From Rhodococcus coprophilus NBRC 100603 (GTDB lineage Bacteria > Actinomycetota > Actinomycetes > Mycobacteriales > Mycobacteriaceae): a stretch of DNA of 64,000 nucleotides. Shown here in pieces: positions 29,754 through 39,571 of the stretch (the stretch's first letter is position 1; each line of letters opens with the position of its first letter). The notes below the pieces were generated by a model. The model did not search any database, was not told the DNA's origin, and saw nothing but the letters and a program-made list of their open reading frames with translations. The DNA lies in NCBI RefSeq assembly GCF_001895045.1, contig NZ_BDAM01000005.1, forward strand, positions 372,001-436,000, read 5' to 3'. The position numbers and the translations under genes are program-made.

Positions 29754-30764
29754 TCAGGCGCTGTAGGCGGCAACCACCTCGGGGTGGTCCATGCAGGCGG
29801 TCGCGCCTTCCGCAACGCAGGTGAGAGGACGCTCGGCTGTCTTCACGGGAAGGCCGAAGGCTTCTTCGAGCAGTTGCGGCAGACCCCGCAGCATCGATCC
29901 ACCGCCGATCGCCAGCATGCCTTCTGCCATTACGTCACCGATGGCCCGCGCCGGTAAGTCGTCGAGGCACGCGGACAGCGTCTGCACGATGCTCGTCATG
30001 GTGGGGCGCACCGCATCCATGATCTCCTCGGTTTCGAGAGTGACCAGCCGGACCCGGCCGGTCGCGGCGTCACGGCCCTCCACCACGAGCGGCTGTTCCT
30101 CGGCGGTCTCGGGTGCTCCCACCTTGGCCCGCTCCGCGGTGAATTCGCCGACGACGAGTTCGTGTTCCGCACGCAGGTAGCGGAGTATCGCCCTGTTCAG
30201 GTCGTTTCCCGCAATTCGGCAACTGCGGTGCGACAGGACACCGCCGTAACAGAGCGCAGTGACTTCCGAAGTGCCACCGCCGATGTCGACGACGAGATGG
30301 GTGGACGGCTCGAGCGGATTGAGACCGCAGCCGAGGGCGCCGGCCACCGGTTCCGGTACCAGGCCGACCTTCCGCAGACCCGCCTCGTGTGCGACTTCGA
30401 GCATCGCGCGACGCTCGAGCGGGGTCACGCCGGCGGGAACCGCGACGACACCCGTCGGCCGTGTACCGAATCGGCGGCGGGGGGCGGCCCGCTCGAGAAC
30501 GGCACTGACGAACGTCCGAGCCGTCCCGAGATCCACGATGACACCGTCACGTATCGGGTGAATCGCCGTTATTCCGGAGGGAATACGGTCGACGAGGTCG
30601 CTCGCCTCGTGGCCGATCGTGAGCGCTTTGTGGGGTTCCCTCGTCCGAACCATCAACAGCGACGGTTCGTTCAGGACTATGCCGTCTTCGGGAGTGCCGA
30701 CGACAGTATTGGCTGTTCCGAGATCGATACCGAATCCACGCACGTCGGCCTCCGAGCGGATCAC
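29754..30764 (-). CDS. mreB: MreB-like actin homologue
   Basis: A 336-aa protein from GTG 30764; GTG 30743, preceded by GGAG, is an equally good start. Actin-superfamily motifs are clear: phosphate 1 DLGTANTVVG, NEPSLLMV, HPIRDGVI, connect 1/phosphate 2 VVDIGGGTSEVTAL, the TAERAK region, and adenosine motif AIGGGSMLRGLP. The order and wording match MreB rather than Hsp70 or ParM. MreB filaments guide the elongation synthase in rod-shaped bacteria. The gene converges on the SEDS-PBP fusion with 17 bp between stops. Mycobacterium and Corynebacterium lack MreB, so its presence here is unusual if the host is Corynebacteriales. Confidence 0.85.
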   Translation of the reverse strand: MIRSEADVRGFGIDLGTANTVVGTPEDGIVLNEPSLLMVRTREPHKALTIGHEASDLVDRIPSGITAIHPIRDGVIVDLGTARTFVSAVLERAAPRRRFGTRPTGVVAVPAGVTPLERRAMLEVAHEAGLRKVGLVPEPVAGALGCGLNPLEPSTHLVVDIGGGTSEVTALCYGGVLSHRSCRIAGNDLNRAILRYLRAEHELVVGEFTAERAKVGAPETAEEQPLVVEGRDAATGRVRLVTLETEEIMDAVRPTMTSIVQTLSACLDDLPARAIGDVMAEGMLAIGGGSMLRGLPQLLEEAFGLPVKTAERPLTCVAEGATACMDHPEVVAAYSA

Positions 30765-30932
30765 CCGCGAGAATGTTCAGATGCTGTTCAGCGGCATCCG
30801 AAGATGTCGAATAGCACCAAGGCTACCGCTGTCGAATTCGCCTCGGCGCGTTGTTCGCCGGAATACATGACAGTCGGTTGGGCGGATGTCCCGCTCGTCG
30901 GGGATGACCGGATCAGGGGAGCGAGAATTCGG

Positions 30933-32369
30933 CTACAGCGCGACGTACTTGGTCTCCAGATACTCCTCGATCCCTTCCGTGCCACCCTCACGACCGAACC
31001 CCGACTCCTTCACCCCGCCGAACGGGGCGGCGACGTCGGAGACGACTCCTCGGTTCACGCCCACCATCCCAGCCTTCAGCGCCGACGCGACGCGCATCGC
31101 GCGGTCGAGATCGCGGGTGTAGAAATATGCGGCTAGGCCGTATTCGGTGTCGTTTGCAGCGGTGATCGCTTCGGCCTCGGTGTCGAAGGTGGTGATGGCG
31201 ACGACCGGGCCGAAGATCTCCTCGCGCACCACACGGGCGTCGGCGGGAACCTGGTCGAGAACGGTGGGTGGGTAGAAGGTGCCGGGGCCGCCGGGGACAA
31301 CGCCGCCGACCAGGAGACGCGCGCCTTGCGCGATCGCATCGACGACCAGCTCGTGTACCCGGCCACGCTGCACAGCGGTGATGAGGGGGCCGAGGTCGGT
31401 GCCGTCGTCGAGACCGTGGCCCATCCGCAGTGCGGACATCCGGGCGACCAGTCTTTCGGTGAAGTCCTCCGAGACCTCTTTCGCTACATAGAAGCGGTTC
31501 GCGGCGGTGCACGCTTCGCCACCGTTCCGCATTTTCGCCGCCATGGCGCCGTCGACGGCGGCGTCGATGTCGGCGTCGTCGAACACGAGGAACGGTGCGT
31601 TGCCGCCGAGTTCCATGGAGGTGCGCAGCAGGCGGTCGGCTGACTGGCGAACCAGCAGTTTGCCGACGCCGGTGGAGCCGGTGAAGGTGATCTTCCGCAG
31701 GCGCGGATCGGTGATCAGAGATTCGGTCAGCGCGGCAGCGTCCGAAGTCGGCAGGATCGACAGCACCCCTTCAGGGAGTCCGGCGTCGGCGAAGACCTGT
31801 CCGAGCATCAGCATCGTCAAGGGTGTCTCGGCAGCGGGTTTGACGATGATTGTGCAGCCCGCAGCGAGCGCGGGGCCGATCTTGCGAGTTGCCATGGCCA
31901 ACGGGAAGTTCCACGGAGTCACCGCCAGGACAGGCCCGACGGGTTCTTTGGTGACCAGGATTCGGCCGTTGCCGGAGGGTGGCGTGGTGGTGCGCCCACC
32001 GATGCGTACGGCTTCCTCGGCGTTCCACCGCAGGAACTCGGCACCGTAGTTCACTTCGCCGTGGGCCTCGGCGAGGGTTTTGCCCATTTCGAGAGTGATG
32101 GTGCGGGCGAAGCCGTCGGCACGTTTCTTCACGAGTTCGAATGCGGTGCGGAGGATTTCACCCCGCTCACGAGGGGGTTTTGCTGCCCACGCGGCTTGCG
32201 CTTCGTCGGCAAGATCGAGAGCCCGCGCACTGTCTGCGGGGGACGCGTCGGCGACCTCGGCGAGCGTCTCACCGGTCGCGGGATCCTCGACGGGGAACGT
32301 GGCACCCGTGGATGAGGTGGTGAGAGTGCCGCCGAGCCACAGCCGGTTCGGAATGTCGAGCGCGGTCAC
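30933..32369 (-). CDS. gabD: Succinate-semialdehyde dehydrogenase
   Basis: A 478-aa aldehyde dehydrogenase, close to the usual GabD length. The catalytic cysteine is C287 in GGEACTAANR and the general base is E253 in MELGGNAP. The Rossmann motif FTGSTGVGK and PWNFPLAM are present. It oxidises succinate semialdehyde to succinate with NAD(P)+. GTG 32369 overlaps the gabT stop (GTGA), so the two are coupled and should work in sequence on GABA. It is the last gene of the long catabolic unit. Confidence 0.9.
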   Translation of the reverse strand: MTALDIPNRLWLGGTLTTSSTGATFPVEDPATGETLAEVADASPADSARALDLADEAQAAWAAKPPRERGEILRTAFELVKKRADGFARTITLEMGKTLAEAHGEVNYGAEFLRWNAEEAVRIGGRTTTPPSGNGRILVTKEPVGPVLAVTPWNFPLAMATRKIGPALAAGCTIIVKPAAETPLTMLMLGQVFADAGLPEGVLSILPTSDAAALTESLITDPRLRKITFTGSTGVGKLLVRQSADRLLRTSMELGGNAPFLVFDDADIDAAVDGAMAAKMRNGGEACTAANRFYVAKEVSEDFTERLVARMSALRMGHGLDDGTDLGPLITAVQRGRVHELVVDAIAQGARLLVGGVVPGGPGTFYPPTVLDQVPADARVVREEIFGPVVAITTFDTEAEAITAANDTEYGLAAYFYTRDLDRAMRVASALKAGMVGVNRGVVSDVAAPFGGVKESGFGREGGTEGIEEYLETKYVAL

Positions 32370-33745
32370 TGCGGGGCTCCCACGAGCGCACCCGCGACAG
32401 CGCGGACGGCGTCGCCGAGAACCTCGAGCCCGTCGAGGAGCAGGTCGTCGGAGATCACCAGCGGCGGCAGCAACCGGATGACGTTGCCGTACGTGCCGCA
32501 CGTGAGGAGGATGACGCCCTCGGCGAGCGCCCGAGCGGCAATCGCCGCTGCAGCTTCGGGATTCGGCTCACGGGTGCCGGGAAGGACCAGCTCGATTGCG
32601 AGCATCGCACCGCGACCACGGACCTCGCCGATCACATCCACCTCGTCGGCGAGGGCGCGCAGACGTTCGGTGGCGATCTGCTCGATGTGCCGCGCGCGGC
32701 CACACAGATCGAGTTCTTCCATTCGTTCCATGGTGGCGAGCGCGGCGGCGCACGCGACCGGGTTGCCACCGTAGGTGCCGCCGAGTCCGCCACCGTGCAC
32801 GGCGTCGATCAGATCGGCGCGGCCCGTGACCGCAGCGAGTGGCATACCACCCGCGACACCCTTGGCGATGGTCACGAGGTCGGGCACGACGCCCTCGTCG
32901 TCACATGCGAACCACCGGCCGGTGCGGGCGAGGCCGGTCTGCACCTCGTCGGCGACGAAAACGATGCCGTGCGCTTTGGCCCAGTCGGCGAGCGCGGGCA
33001 GGAAGCCCCGGGCGGGAACGATGAATCCGCCCTCGCCCTGGATCGGTTCGATCACGATCGCCGCGACGTTGTGCGTTCCGATCTGCTTGTCGATCTGCAT
33101 GATTGCGCGCTGTGCCGCCTGAGGACCGGAGATCGGAGTGCCGTCGTGATTGAGGTCGTCGCGGAACGGGTACGACGCCGCCACCCTGTGGACGTCGGCC
33201 GCGAACGGGCCGAAACCCTCCTTGTACGGCTTGTTCTTCGCGGTCATCGCCATCGTCAGGTTGGTACGCCCGTGGTAGCCGTGGTCGAAGACGACGACGG
33301 TCTTGCGTCCGGTGGCGACGCGGGCAATCTTCACCGCATTCTCCACGGCCTCGGCGCCGCTGTTGAACAGCACCGTGCGTTTGGCGTGGTCGCCCGGGGT
33401 GAGCTCGGCGAGCTTTTCCGCAACAGCGATGTAGCCCTCGTACGGGGTGACCATGAAGCAGGTGTGAGTGAAGTGCGCCGCCTGCTCCTGGATCGCCTTC
33501 ACCACAGCGGGATCCGAGGCGCCGACGGAGGTGACGGCGATTCCGGAGCCGAGGTCGACGAGCGAGTTGCCGTCGACATCGATGATGATGCCGCCGTCGG
33601 CGTCCGCCGTGTAGACGGGGACGGACGACATGACCCCGGCGCCGACGGCATTGCGCCGACGCTCGGTCAGCTCGACCGACCGTGGGCCGGGCAGGTCGGT
33701 GACGAGGCGACGTTGCTGGGGGATGCGGTATGCGATCTCGGACAT
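32366..33745 (-). CDS. gabT: 4-aminobutyrate aminotransferase
   Basis: A 459-aa class III pyridoxal-phosphate aminotransferase. K295 in TIAKGVAGGMPLAAV is the PLP lysine, VFVADEVQTGLARTG holds the cofactor-binding aspartate, and NSGAEAVENAVKIAR is the phosphate-binding region. It moves the amino group of GABA to 2-oxoglutarate, yielding succinate semialdehyde for GabD. It lies 36 bp downstream of the ureohydrolase, whose expected product in this setting would be GABA. Confidence 0.92.
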   Translation of the reverse strand: MSEIAYRIPQQRRLVTDLPGPRSVELTERRRNAVGAGVMSSVPVYTADADGGIIIDVDGNSLVDLGSGIAVTSVGASDPAVVKAIQEQAAHFTHTCFMVTPYEGYIAVAEKLAELTPGDHAKRTVLFNSGAEAVENAVKIARVATGRKTVVVFDHGYHGRTNLTMAMTAKNKPYKEGFGPFAADVHRVAASYPFRDDLNHDGTPISGPQAAQRAIMQIDKQIGTHNVAAIVIEPIQGEGGFIVPARGFLPALADWAKAHGIVFVADEVQTGLARTGRWFACDDEGVVPDLVTIAKGVAGGMPLAAVTGRADLIDAVHGGGLGGTYGGNPVACAAALATMERMEELDLCGRARHIEQIATERLRALADEVDVIGEVRGRGAMLAIELVLPGTREPNPEAAAAIAARALAEGVILLTCGTYGNVIRLLPPLVISDDLLLDGLEVLGDAVRAVAGALVGAPQ

Positions 33746-33781
33746 CGACGGGCCTTTCGGTGGAGCAAAGTGAGGAAGAGG

Positions 33782-34723
33782 TCAGGCCTTCGGCAGGGCC
33801 ATGGCGGAGAGCAGTTCGTAGCCGACGTGCGCGGCCGCGATACCCGTGATCTCGGCGTGGTCGTAGGACGGGGACACCTCGACGATGTCGGCGCCGACGA
33901 GATTCGTTCCGGCAAACGCGCGCAGCATACGCAGCAATTCCCGGCTCGTCATGCCGCCGGCTTCGGGGGTGCCGGTGCCCGGGGCGTGGGCGGGGTCGAG
34001 CACGTCGATGTCGACGGACACATACACCGGCCGGTCGCCGATGCGAGCCAGCATCCGCTCGATCGCCGCAGCGACACCGTCGATTTCGATCTCTGGTGAG
34101 GTGACGGCGGCGAAGCCGAGCATCTTGTCGTCGGACAGGTCCTGGTCGCTGTAGAGCGGCCCGCGGGTGCCGATGTGCATGCTGGCCTCGCGGTCGATCA
34201 GGCCCTCCTCGGACGCCCGGCGGAACGGCGTGCCGTGGGTGATCGAGGCGCCGAAGTAGGTGTCCCACGTATCGAGGTGCGCGTCGAAGTGGACGACGGC
34301 GACGGGGCCGTGGCGACGCGCGACCGAGCGGAGCAGCGGAAGGGCGATGGTGTGGTCACCGCCGATGGTGAGCAGGCGCGTGCCGTCACCCGTCAGAGCG
34401 TCGGCGCCACGTTCGATGTCGGTGACGGCCTCGTCGATGTTGAACGGGTTGCACGCAATGTCGCCGGCATCGGATACCTGCATCTCCTTGAACGGTGAGA
34501 CGTCCAGCGCCGGGTTGTAGGGGCGCAGCAGCTTCGAGGACGCGCGGACGTGTGCCGGTCCTAGTCGGGCGCCGGGCCGGTAGCTCACACCGGTGTCGAA
34601 GGGGACACCGACGATCGCGACGTCGGTGCTGGTGACCTCGTCGAGGCGGGGGAGGCGCGCGAAGGTGCCGGGACCGTTGTAGCGGGGAACCTGTGAGGCG
34701 TCGACGGGTCCGATGGGGCTCAT
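33782..34723 (-). CDS. Agmatinase/guanidinobutyrase-type ureohydrolase
   Basis: A 313-aa protein of the arginase superfamily from ATG 34723 (AAAGGA upstream). The two-manganese site is visible in [18 protein letters not shown] and [19 protein letters not shown], all at the family spacing. These enzymes hydrolyse a guanidino compound to an amine plus urea. Because gabT and gabD follow directly, 4-guanidinobutyrate (giving GABA) is a more likely substrate than agmatine, but sequence alone cannot settle this. It follows the class II aldolase gene by 26 bp. Confidence 0.85.
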   Translation of the reverse strand: MSPIGPVDASQVPRYNGPGTFARLPRLDEVTSTDVAIVGVPFDTGVSYRPGARLGPAHVRASSKLLRPYNPALDVSPFKEMQVSDAGDIACNPFNIDEAVTDIERGADALTGDGTRLLTIGGDHTIALPLLRSVARRHGPVAVVHFDAHLDTWDTYFGASITHGTPFRRASEEGLIDREASMHIGTRGPLYSDQDLSDDKMLGFAAVTSPEIEIDGVAAAIERMLARIGDRPVYVSVDIDVLDPAHAPGTGTPEAGGMTSRELLRMLRAFAGTNLVGADIVEVSPSYDHAEITGIAAAHVGYELLSAMALPKA

Positions 34724-34749
34724 GGTGGAAGGTCCTTTGCTGGAAGGTG

Positions 34750-35511
34750 TCAGTCGGCGTAGCCGGGTGCGATGCGGTCGACCAGGCGCAGCAGCGCGGC
34801 CCACGCGAGGTCGGCGCCCGGGTCGGCGAAATCGTCGCCGGTGTTCGTGCCGGTGAGTTGACGTGCGCTGCGTTCGCACACGTTCGGTGGGGGCAGGATC
34901 AGTGGTCCGGCCGCAGCGGCGGTGACCTGGATCTCGCACGCCCGGTTGAGGTAGAACATGCGCAGAAATGCTTGCGCTGCAGTGCTTCCTACAGTGAGAA
35001 GCCCGTGGTTGCGGAGGATCATGACGGGGTGGTCGCCGAGATCGGCGACGAGGCGGGCCTGTTCGTCGAAGCTCAGCGCGACGCCTTCGTAGTCGTGGTA
35101 TCCGACGCGGTTGTAGAACTCCATCGACATCTGGTTGACCGGAAGCAGACCGTCGGTGGTCGCCGCGACCGCGCAGCCCGCCCTGGTGTGGGTGTGCATC
35201 ACACAGTGCGCGTCGGGTCGTGCGGTGTGCACTGCGCTGTGGATGACGAAGCCGGCCGGGTTGACCACGGCTCCGGTGTCCCCGATGGGTTGTCCGGAAG
35301 GATCGACGACCACCAGGTTCGACGCCGTGATCTCCTCGAAGAGCAACCCGTACGGGTTGATGAGGAAGCGCGGTTCCGGTCCGGGCAGCCGCAACGAAAT
35401 GTGCGTGAAGATCAGGTCGGTCATTCCGAAGTGTGCGACGAGCCGGTACACGGCGGCGAGATCGCGGCGCAGCCGCTGTTCCTCGGCGGATTCGATGTCG
35501 AGAACGGTCAC
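34750..35511 (-). CDS. Class II aldolase/adducin-family protein
   Basis: A 253-aa protein from GTG 35511, overlapping the reductase stop by GTGA. The metal-binding histidines are in [12 protein letters not shown], and [11 protein letters not shown] is the conserved NHG motif of this family. THISLRLPG and [12 protein letters not shown] mark the N-terminal half. Family members are zinc-dependent aldolases or decarboxylases on sugar phosphates and related hydroxy acids. The substrate is unknown; the coupling to the Rieske reductase suggests that it cleaves a hydroxylated intermediate. Confidence 0.8.
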   Translation of the reverse strand: MTVLDIESAEEQRLRRDLAAVYRLVAHFGMTDLIFTHISLRLPGPEPRFLINPYGLLFEEITASNLVVVDPSGQPIGDTGAVVNPAGFVIHSAVHTARPDAHCVMHTHTRAGCAVAATTDGLLPVNQMSMEFYNRVGYHDYEGVALSFDEQARLVADLGDHPVMILRNHGLLTVGSTAAQAFLRMFYLNRACEIQVTAAAAGPLILPPPNVCERSARQLTGTNTGDDFADPGADLAWAALLRLVDRIAPGYAD

Positions 35512-36491
35512 AGGTCCAGCACCGCCTTCGATATCGGCCGGGACACGCAGGGGAAGAAGCACTTTCCTTCTGCTCGTTCCTCGTCGAGGAGGATGTTGTC
35601 CCGGTGTTCGATCTCCCCGGACAGGACACCGACTTCGCAGCTTCCGCACGTTCCCTCACGGCACGACCACATGACGTCGGCACCCGCGCGTTGGAGAGCG
35701 TCGAGGACCGATTCGTCGGCGGCGACCTCCACCACGGCGCCGTCGACGCCGAGTTGGACCGAGCACGTCGTCGACGCCGTGTCACCGGAAGGAGCGGCGG
35801 CAGGTTGTGCCGGTGCGGGATCGAAGGATTCGGTCCGCAGCACCTCGGCCGGGAGCAACTCGGTGAGTTCGGTCAGCATGCGCTCGGGCCCGCACGAGTA
35901 CACGAGCGTGCCGGGGATCTCGCCGGAGAACAGGGTGGGCAGATCGAGACGATCGGCATCGCCGCTCGGATACAGGTGAACCGGAGCGCCCGTCGCGGCC
36001 AGCCGTTCGACGAATGCGACCGGCGCGTCGCCCGAGTATGCGTAGTGCACCGAGACGTGCGCGCCACGCGCCGCGGTCAGTTCGATCATCGGCAGGAGCG
36101 GTGTGATGCCGATACCTCCGGCGACGAAGATGTAGCGAGACGCATTCTCGAGCGGGAAGTGCTGACGTGGGCCCTGTGCCCGCAGCAGGTCGCCGGGACG
36201 CAGTGTCGAGTGGACGTAGGCGGAGCCACCGCGTGAGTCGGTCGCGGCGCGCACCGCGACCGTCCAGGTCCGCAGGTCGGAGGGGTCGCCGCACAGTGAG
36301 TACTGGCGAGTCAGGCCGGGGGAGAGTTCGAGGTCGACGTGGGCGCCGGGTTCCCATTCCGGCATCGGTTCACCGGTGGGATCGGCAAGAGTGACCGACA
36401 GAATTCCCTCGGCCTCCCAAGCGATTCCGGTGACGCGGACGGTACGAGTGCGCGACGTGCGTTCGATCGAGGACTCGAGAAGTGCGGTCAT
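35508..36491 (-). CDS. Phthalate dioxygenase reductase-type FMN/2Fe-2S oxidoreductase
   Basis: A 327-aa protein with FMN, NAD and plant-type ferredoxin domains in that order. RQYSLCGDP is the flavin-binding motif, [15 protein letters not shown] the NAD-binding motif, and the C-terminal cluster ligands are C277, C282, C285 (CREGTCGSC) and C315. It passes electrons from NAD(P)H to the Rieske oxygenase encoded just upstream, whose stop it overlaps (ATGA). This one-protein reductase is typical of two-component class IA systems such as VanB or carnitine monooxygenase reductase. Confidence 0.9.
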   Translation of the reverse strand: MTALLESSIERTSRTRTVRVTGIAWEAEGILSVTLADPTGEPMPEWEPGAHVDLELSPGLTRQYSLCGDPSDLRTWTVAVRAATDSRGGSAYVHSTLRPGDLLRAQGPRQHFPLENASRYIFVAGGIGITPLLPMIELTAARGAHVSVHYAYSGDAPVAFVERLAATGAPVHLYPSGDADRLDLPTLFSGEIPGTLVYSCGPERMLTELTELLPAEVLRTESFDPAPAQPAAAPSGDTASTTCSVQLGVDGAVVEVAADESVLDALQRAGADVMWSCREGTCGSCEVGVLSGEIEHRDNILLDEERAEGKCFFPCVSRPISKAVLDL

Positions 36492-37693
36492 CGGTAGCCT
36501 GCCTTGGTTGCGACGCGATCCTGGAACACTGCCGTGACCTGGTCCCAGTGCGACACCAGGTTCGTCGAATCCGAGCCGGGGGAGTTCCGGCCGATCTGCA
36601 GACGGTGCAGCATCGGCATGTCCTGTTCGTTGACCTCCCACAGCACCTCGCACAACTGGGCGCGGGTCTCGCTGTAGTCGTCTCCGGCGGCGGACGAGTC
36701 GACGAAAATCGACATGTACTCGACGGTGCGGTTCGGTGCGACGGGGTGATAGCCGATGACCTGGAACCAGTCGGCCTCGAGGAAGACCAGGGCATTGGGG
36801 AAGAGGCAGAAGATGTCCTGCCGTTCGAGCCGGTCGGCGGGCACGTCGCCGAGCCACGGCAGCGACTTCGACGTCTTCTCGGCCTTGCCCGCTGCACCGC
36901 GCGGATAGCTGCCGCCCATGATGTCCGGGTGCAGCGCTATGTCGTCGACATCGAGGGAGACGGTGACCGGACCGACCTGAGGATGGACGAACGGCAGGTG
37001 GTAGAAGTCGAGGAAGTTCTCGACGATGAGCTTCCAGTTGGCGTCGACGTCGAACTTCTTCTCCCCGGCAAGGTGGAGCCGGCTGAAGTCGATGTGCGAC
37101 CAGCGGCTCAGCAGCGGCTCGAGGTGCGCGGCAAAGCTCTCCGCGCACGCTTGTGGGTCGGTGTCGGTGGCGGACAGATCGATGAAGATCATCCCGGCCC
37201 AGGTGTGGCTCGCGACGAGCAGCAGGCTCAAACGCTCGGCGGTTTCCGGATCGAGCTTCGACCGCCGCTCACGTGTGTAATACGGTGCGGCAGCGAGTGT
37301 TCCGTCGAGCTTGAACGACCAGCAGTGGTAGGCGCACTGGATGCGGCCCTGCACGACGATCGGATCCTCGGTCAGTGCCATGCCGCGGTGGCGGCAGGAG
37401 TTGTGGAACACGCGGATCTGTCCGTCGTCGCCGTGTACGAGCAGGAGTGGTTTCCCGCCGATGGTCACAGGATGCACCGAGCCGACCTCACCCACCCAGT
37501 GCTCGTAACCGGCCCACACCCATCCGGACGAAAAGATCCGGTCCTGTTCGAGGGCGAACTCCTCGGCGCCCGTGTAGGCGCGCGCCGGGACGAGGGCGCG
37601 ACCGGTGGGCATAGCGGGCAGCGGGCCGTCGATCACGATGTTGCCGGTCGATGTGGTGGTCCGTTCCGGTACCGGAAACTGAAGGGTGCTCAT
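36488..37693 (-). CDS. Rieske non-haem iron oxygenase, alpha subunit
   Basis: A 401-aa protein from ATG 37693 (GAGGAG upstream). The Rieske cluster ligands are C100 and H102 in SCRHRGMAL and C120 and H123 in CAYHCW. The mononuclear iron site has H232 and H237 in FYHLPFVH, preceded by the bridging acidic residues of NWKLIVENFLD. No beta subunit is encoded nearby, so it is probably homo-oligomeric like the carnitine/betaine and vanillate demethylase types. It could hydroxylate or N-dealkylate the substrate brought in by the ABC importer; which substrate is not known. Confidence 0.9.
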   Translation of the reverse strand: MSTLQFPVPERTTTSTGNIVIDGPLPAMPTGRALVPARAYTGAEEFALEQDRIFSSGWVWAGYEHWVGEVGSVHPVTIGGKPLLLVHGDDGQIRVFHNSCRHRGMALTEDPIVVQGRIQCAYHCWSFKLDGTLAAAPYYTRERRSKLDPETAERLSLLLVASHTWAGMIFIDLSATDTDPQACAESFAAHLEPLLSRWSHIDFSRLHLAGEKKFDVDANWKLIVENFLDFYHLPFVHPQVGPVTVSLDVDDIALHPDIMGGSYPRGAAGKAEKTSKSLPWLGDVPADRLERQDIFCLFPNALVFLEADWFQVIGYHPVAPNRTVEYMSIFVDSSAAGDDYSETRAQLCEVLWEVNEQDMPMLHRLQIGRNSPGSDSTNLVSHWDQVTAVFQDRVATKAGYR

Positions 37694-38580
37694 CGTGACG
37701 CTCCTCGAGAAGTGATGGTGGTGGTGTGGTCCGTCGCCTCTGCGAACGCGGCGACGGCACGGTCGCGCAGAGTCAGGGTGTCGGCCCACCGGTCGGACAG
37801 TTCGATGCCGTCGCGGTCGGTAATGGCGTACGGAGTGGTGCCCAATTCGGTGCAGAACATGACCGGCGCGTCGCTCGCCTCTCGGGCGCGACGCTCGAGG
37901 ACAGCGGTGAATGCGCGTGTCCACCAGCCGGTGAACAACTCTTCCCACTCGCGGTGCTGCGGGAACCCGAGCGGGATCTGCACCTGGCACCGGGTGGCGA
38001 TGCGTCCCTGGACGGATTCGGCGCGGGCGAACAGCGCTTCGAGGTGCTGCTCGATCTCGGGAGTCGGCGTCACCGGGATCTCGCTGCCTGCCACGTAATG
38101 TGACAAGTCGATCGCGAGGTTGACGTCGTCGTCCAGGTCCTGCAGCAGACGCGTCGTGCGGCGCATGTCGTCGGTGAGAGTGTTCCGGTGGGTTTCGAGC
38201 TGCATCGCGACACCCGCGGCGCTGCTCCGACGGTGCCAGCGGTGCACGGTCTCGACGACCTTCGCATCGTCGGGGTCGAAGACGCACCCGCACACCACCA
38301 TCCGGTCCGCACCGATGGTCTCCGCGTAACGGAGCGCGGCGTCGAGATCGGAATCGTCGCGGAGAAAGGCGAACACCGCGGTCTGCAGCGGGCGATCGCG
38401 GAGCAGGGAAGCGAGAACGTCGGCGTCGGGTTTGCCCCGGGCGCCGAGATCGACGGCGACCCCGTCGAAGTTCTCGCCCACGAGCTGATCGAGTTGCTGC
38501 GCAAGGGTCCACGGTGCACCGCGCCACGGCAGATCCTCCATCGCCCACAGGGACTGGAACATCTCGAGCCGAATACTCAT
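37690..38580 (-). CDS. Sugar-phosphate isomerase/epimerase-like TIM-barrel protein
   Basis: A 296-aa protein whose frame fits the AP-endonuclease 2/xylose isomerase-like TIM barrel. NFDGVAVDLGA, DRMVVCGCVFD, MQLETHRNTL and LAIDLSHYV are the strand ends that carry metal ligands (E, D, H). The family includes hydroxypyruvate isomerase and inosose dehydratase. The first 100 residues upstream of ATG 38580 in the same frame look like non-coding shadow. It overlaps both neighbours by 4 bp. Its reaction is unknown. Confidence 0.75.
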   Translation of the reverse strand: MSIRLEMFQSLWAMEDLPWRGAPWTLAQQLDQLVGENFDGVAVDLGARGKPDADVLASLLRDRPLQTAVFAFLRDDSDLDAALRYAETIGADRMVVCGCVFDPDDAKVVETVHRWHRRSSAAGVAMQLETHRNTLTDDMRRTTRLLQDLDDDVNLAIDLSHYVAGSEIPVTPTPEIEQHLEALFARAESVQGRIATRCQVQIPLGFPQHREWEELFTGWWTRAFTAVLERRAREASDAPVMFCTELGTTPYAITDRDGIELSDRWADTLTLRDRAVAAFAEATDHTTTITSRGASR

Positions 38581-39551
38581 GCGATCACCTCGTTCGGGGT
38601 GGTGGGCTTCGTGACTGCGTGGGACGGGCACCCGGTGCGGTACCACTCGACGACGTTGGCCGCCTGCATGCGGACGTACTCGCGTGCGGTCCGGTCCGAC
38701 AGGTACGCCACGTGCGGGGTCAGCAGGACGTTGGGATGCTCGGCGAGGCGGTCGCCGGGAAGGGGTGGCTCGGTATCGAGCACGTCGAGAGCGGCACCGG
38801 CCAGGTGACCGGAGTCGAGGGCGTCGGCGAGGGCATCGGAGTCGACGATGCCGCCACGGGAGACGTTGATCAGCCACGAGCCCGGTTTCATCGCAGCGAT
38901 CAAGTCGGCGTCGAACAGTTTCTCGGTGGACTCGTCGAGCGGCAGGTGGATGGAGACGACGTCGGACTGTGCGACGACGTCGGCGAGTGACGACGCTGTC
39001 ACTCCCTCGGGCACCTGCCGGCCGGCGCGGTCGACGCCGAGGACCGATCCGACCGAGCCGGCCGCGAGCGCGGCGACCTCGCTGCCGATCCGACCGAGTC
39101 CGACGAGCCCGAGGGTGGTGTCGGACAGCCGGCGCGGTGCGTACCGTGGCCGGTCGAGCCAGTCACGACGGCCGTGCAGTGTGAAGAAGTCGAGCCGGCG
39201 TACCGCGGCGAGCGTCAGTGCCCAGGTGTGGGTCGCTACCTCCGTGGAGGCGATGTCTCCTACGGTCGCCACCCACACGTCGTGCGCGGTGGCCGCGTCG
39301 ACATCGACGGAGTCGTAGCCGCGCGAGAGCATCGAGATGATTCCGAGACCGGGCAGCCGCTCGATGAGGTCGGCATGGACCGGGGCGTAACCGACGAGGA
39401 GTGCGGACGCATCCGTCGCCGCCGCCACGATGGTGTCGGGGTCGCGGGTTTCCAGTACGCGTACCTCGAAGCCTTCGGCCTCCAGCAGGGCGATGCCCTC
39501 CGAGGGGTCGAGGTCGTCGAGATCCGTGTAGACCGCGATCGGGGATGCCAT
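38577..39551 (-). CDS. D-2-hydroxyacid dehydrogenase family protein
   Basis: A 324-aa protein of the D-isomer-specific 2-hydroxyacid dehydrogenase family. The NAD-binding motif is GLVGLGRIGSEVA, followed by a VDRAG strand. Catalytic features are INVSRGGIVD with R, DVLDTEPPLP with E, and LTPHVAYLS with H. Family members reduce 2-oxo acids or oxidise D-2-hydroxy acids with NAD(P). The substrate is not predictable. It follows the ABC ATPase gene by 20 bp and overlaps the TIM-barrel gene. Confidence 0.85.
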   Translation of the reverse strand: MASPIAVYTDLDDLDPSEGIALLEAEGFEVRVLETRDPDTIVAAATDASALLVGYAPVHADLIERLPGLGIISMLSRGYDSVDVDAATAHDVWVATVGDIASTEVATHTWALTLAAVRRLDFFTLHGRRDWLDRPRYAPRRLSDTTLGLVGLGRIGSEVAALAAGSVGSVLGVDRAGRQVPEGVTASSLADVVAQSDVVSIHLPLDESTEKLFDADLIAAMKPGSWLINVSRGGIVDSDALADALDSGHLAGAALDVLDTEPPLPGDRLAEHPNVLLTPHVAYLSDRTAREYVRMQAANVVEWYRTGCPSHAVTKPTTPNEVIA

Positions 39552-39571
39552 GATGCTCCGTTCGGCGTGGA

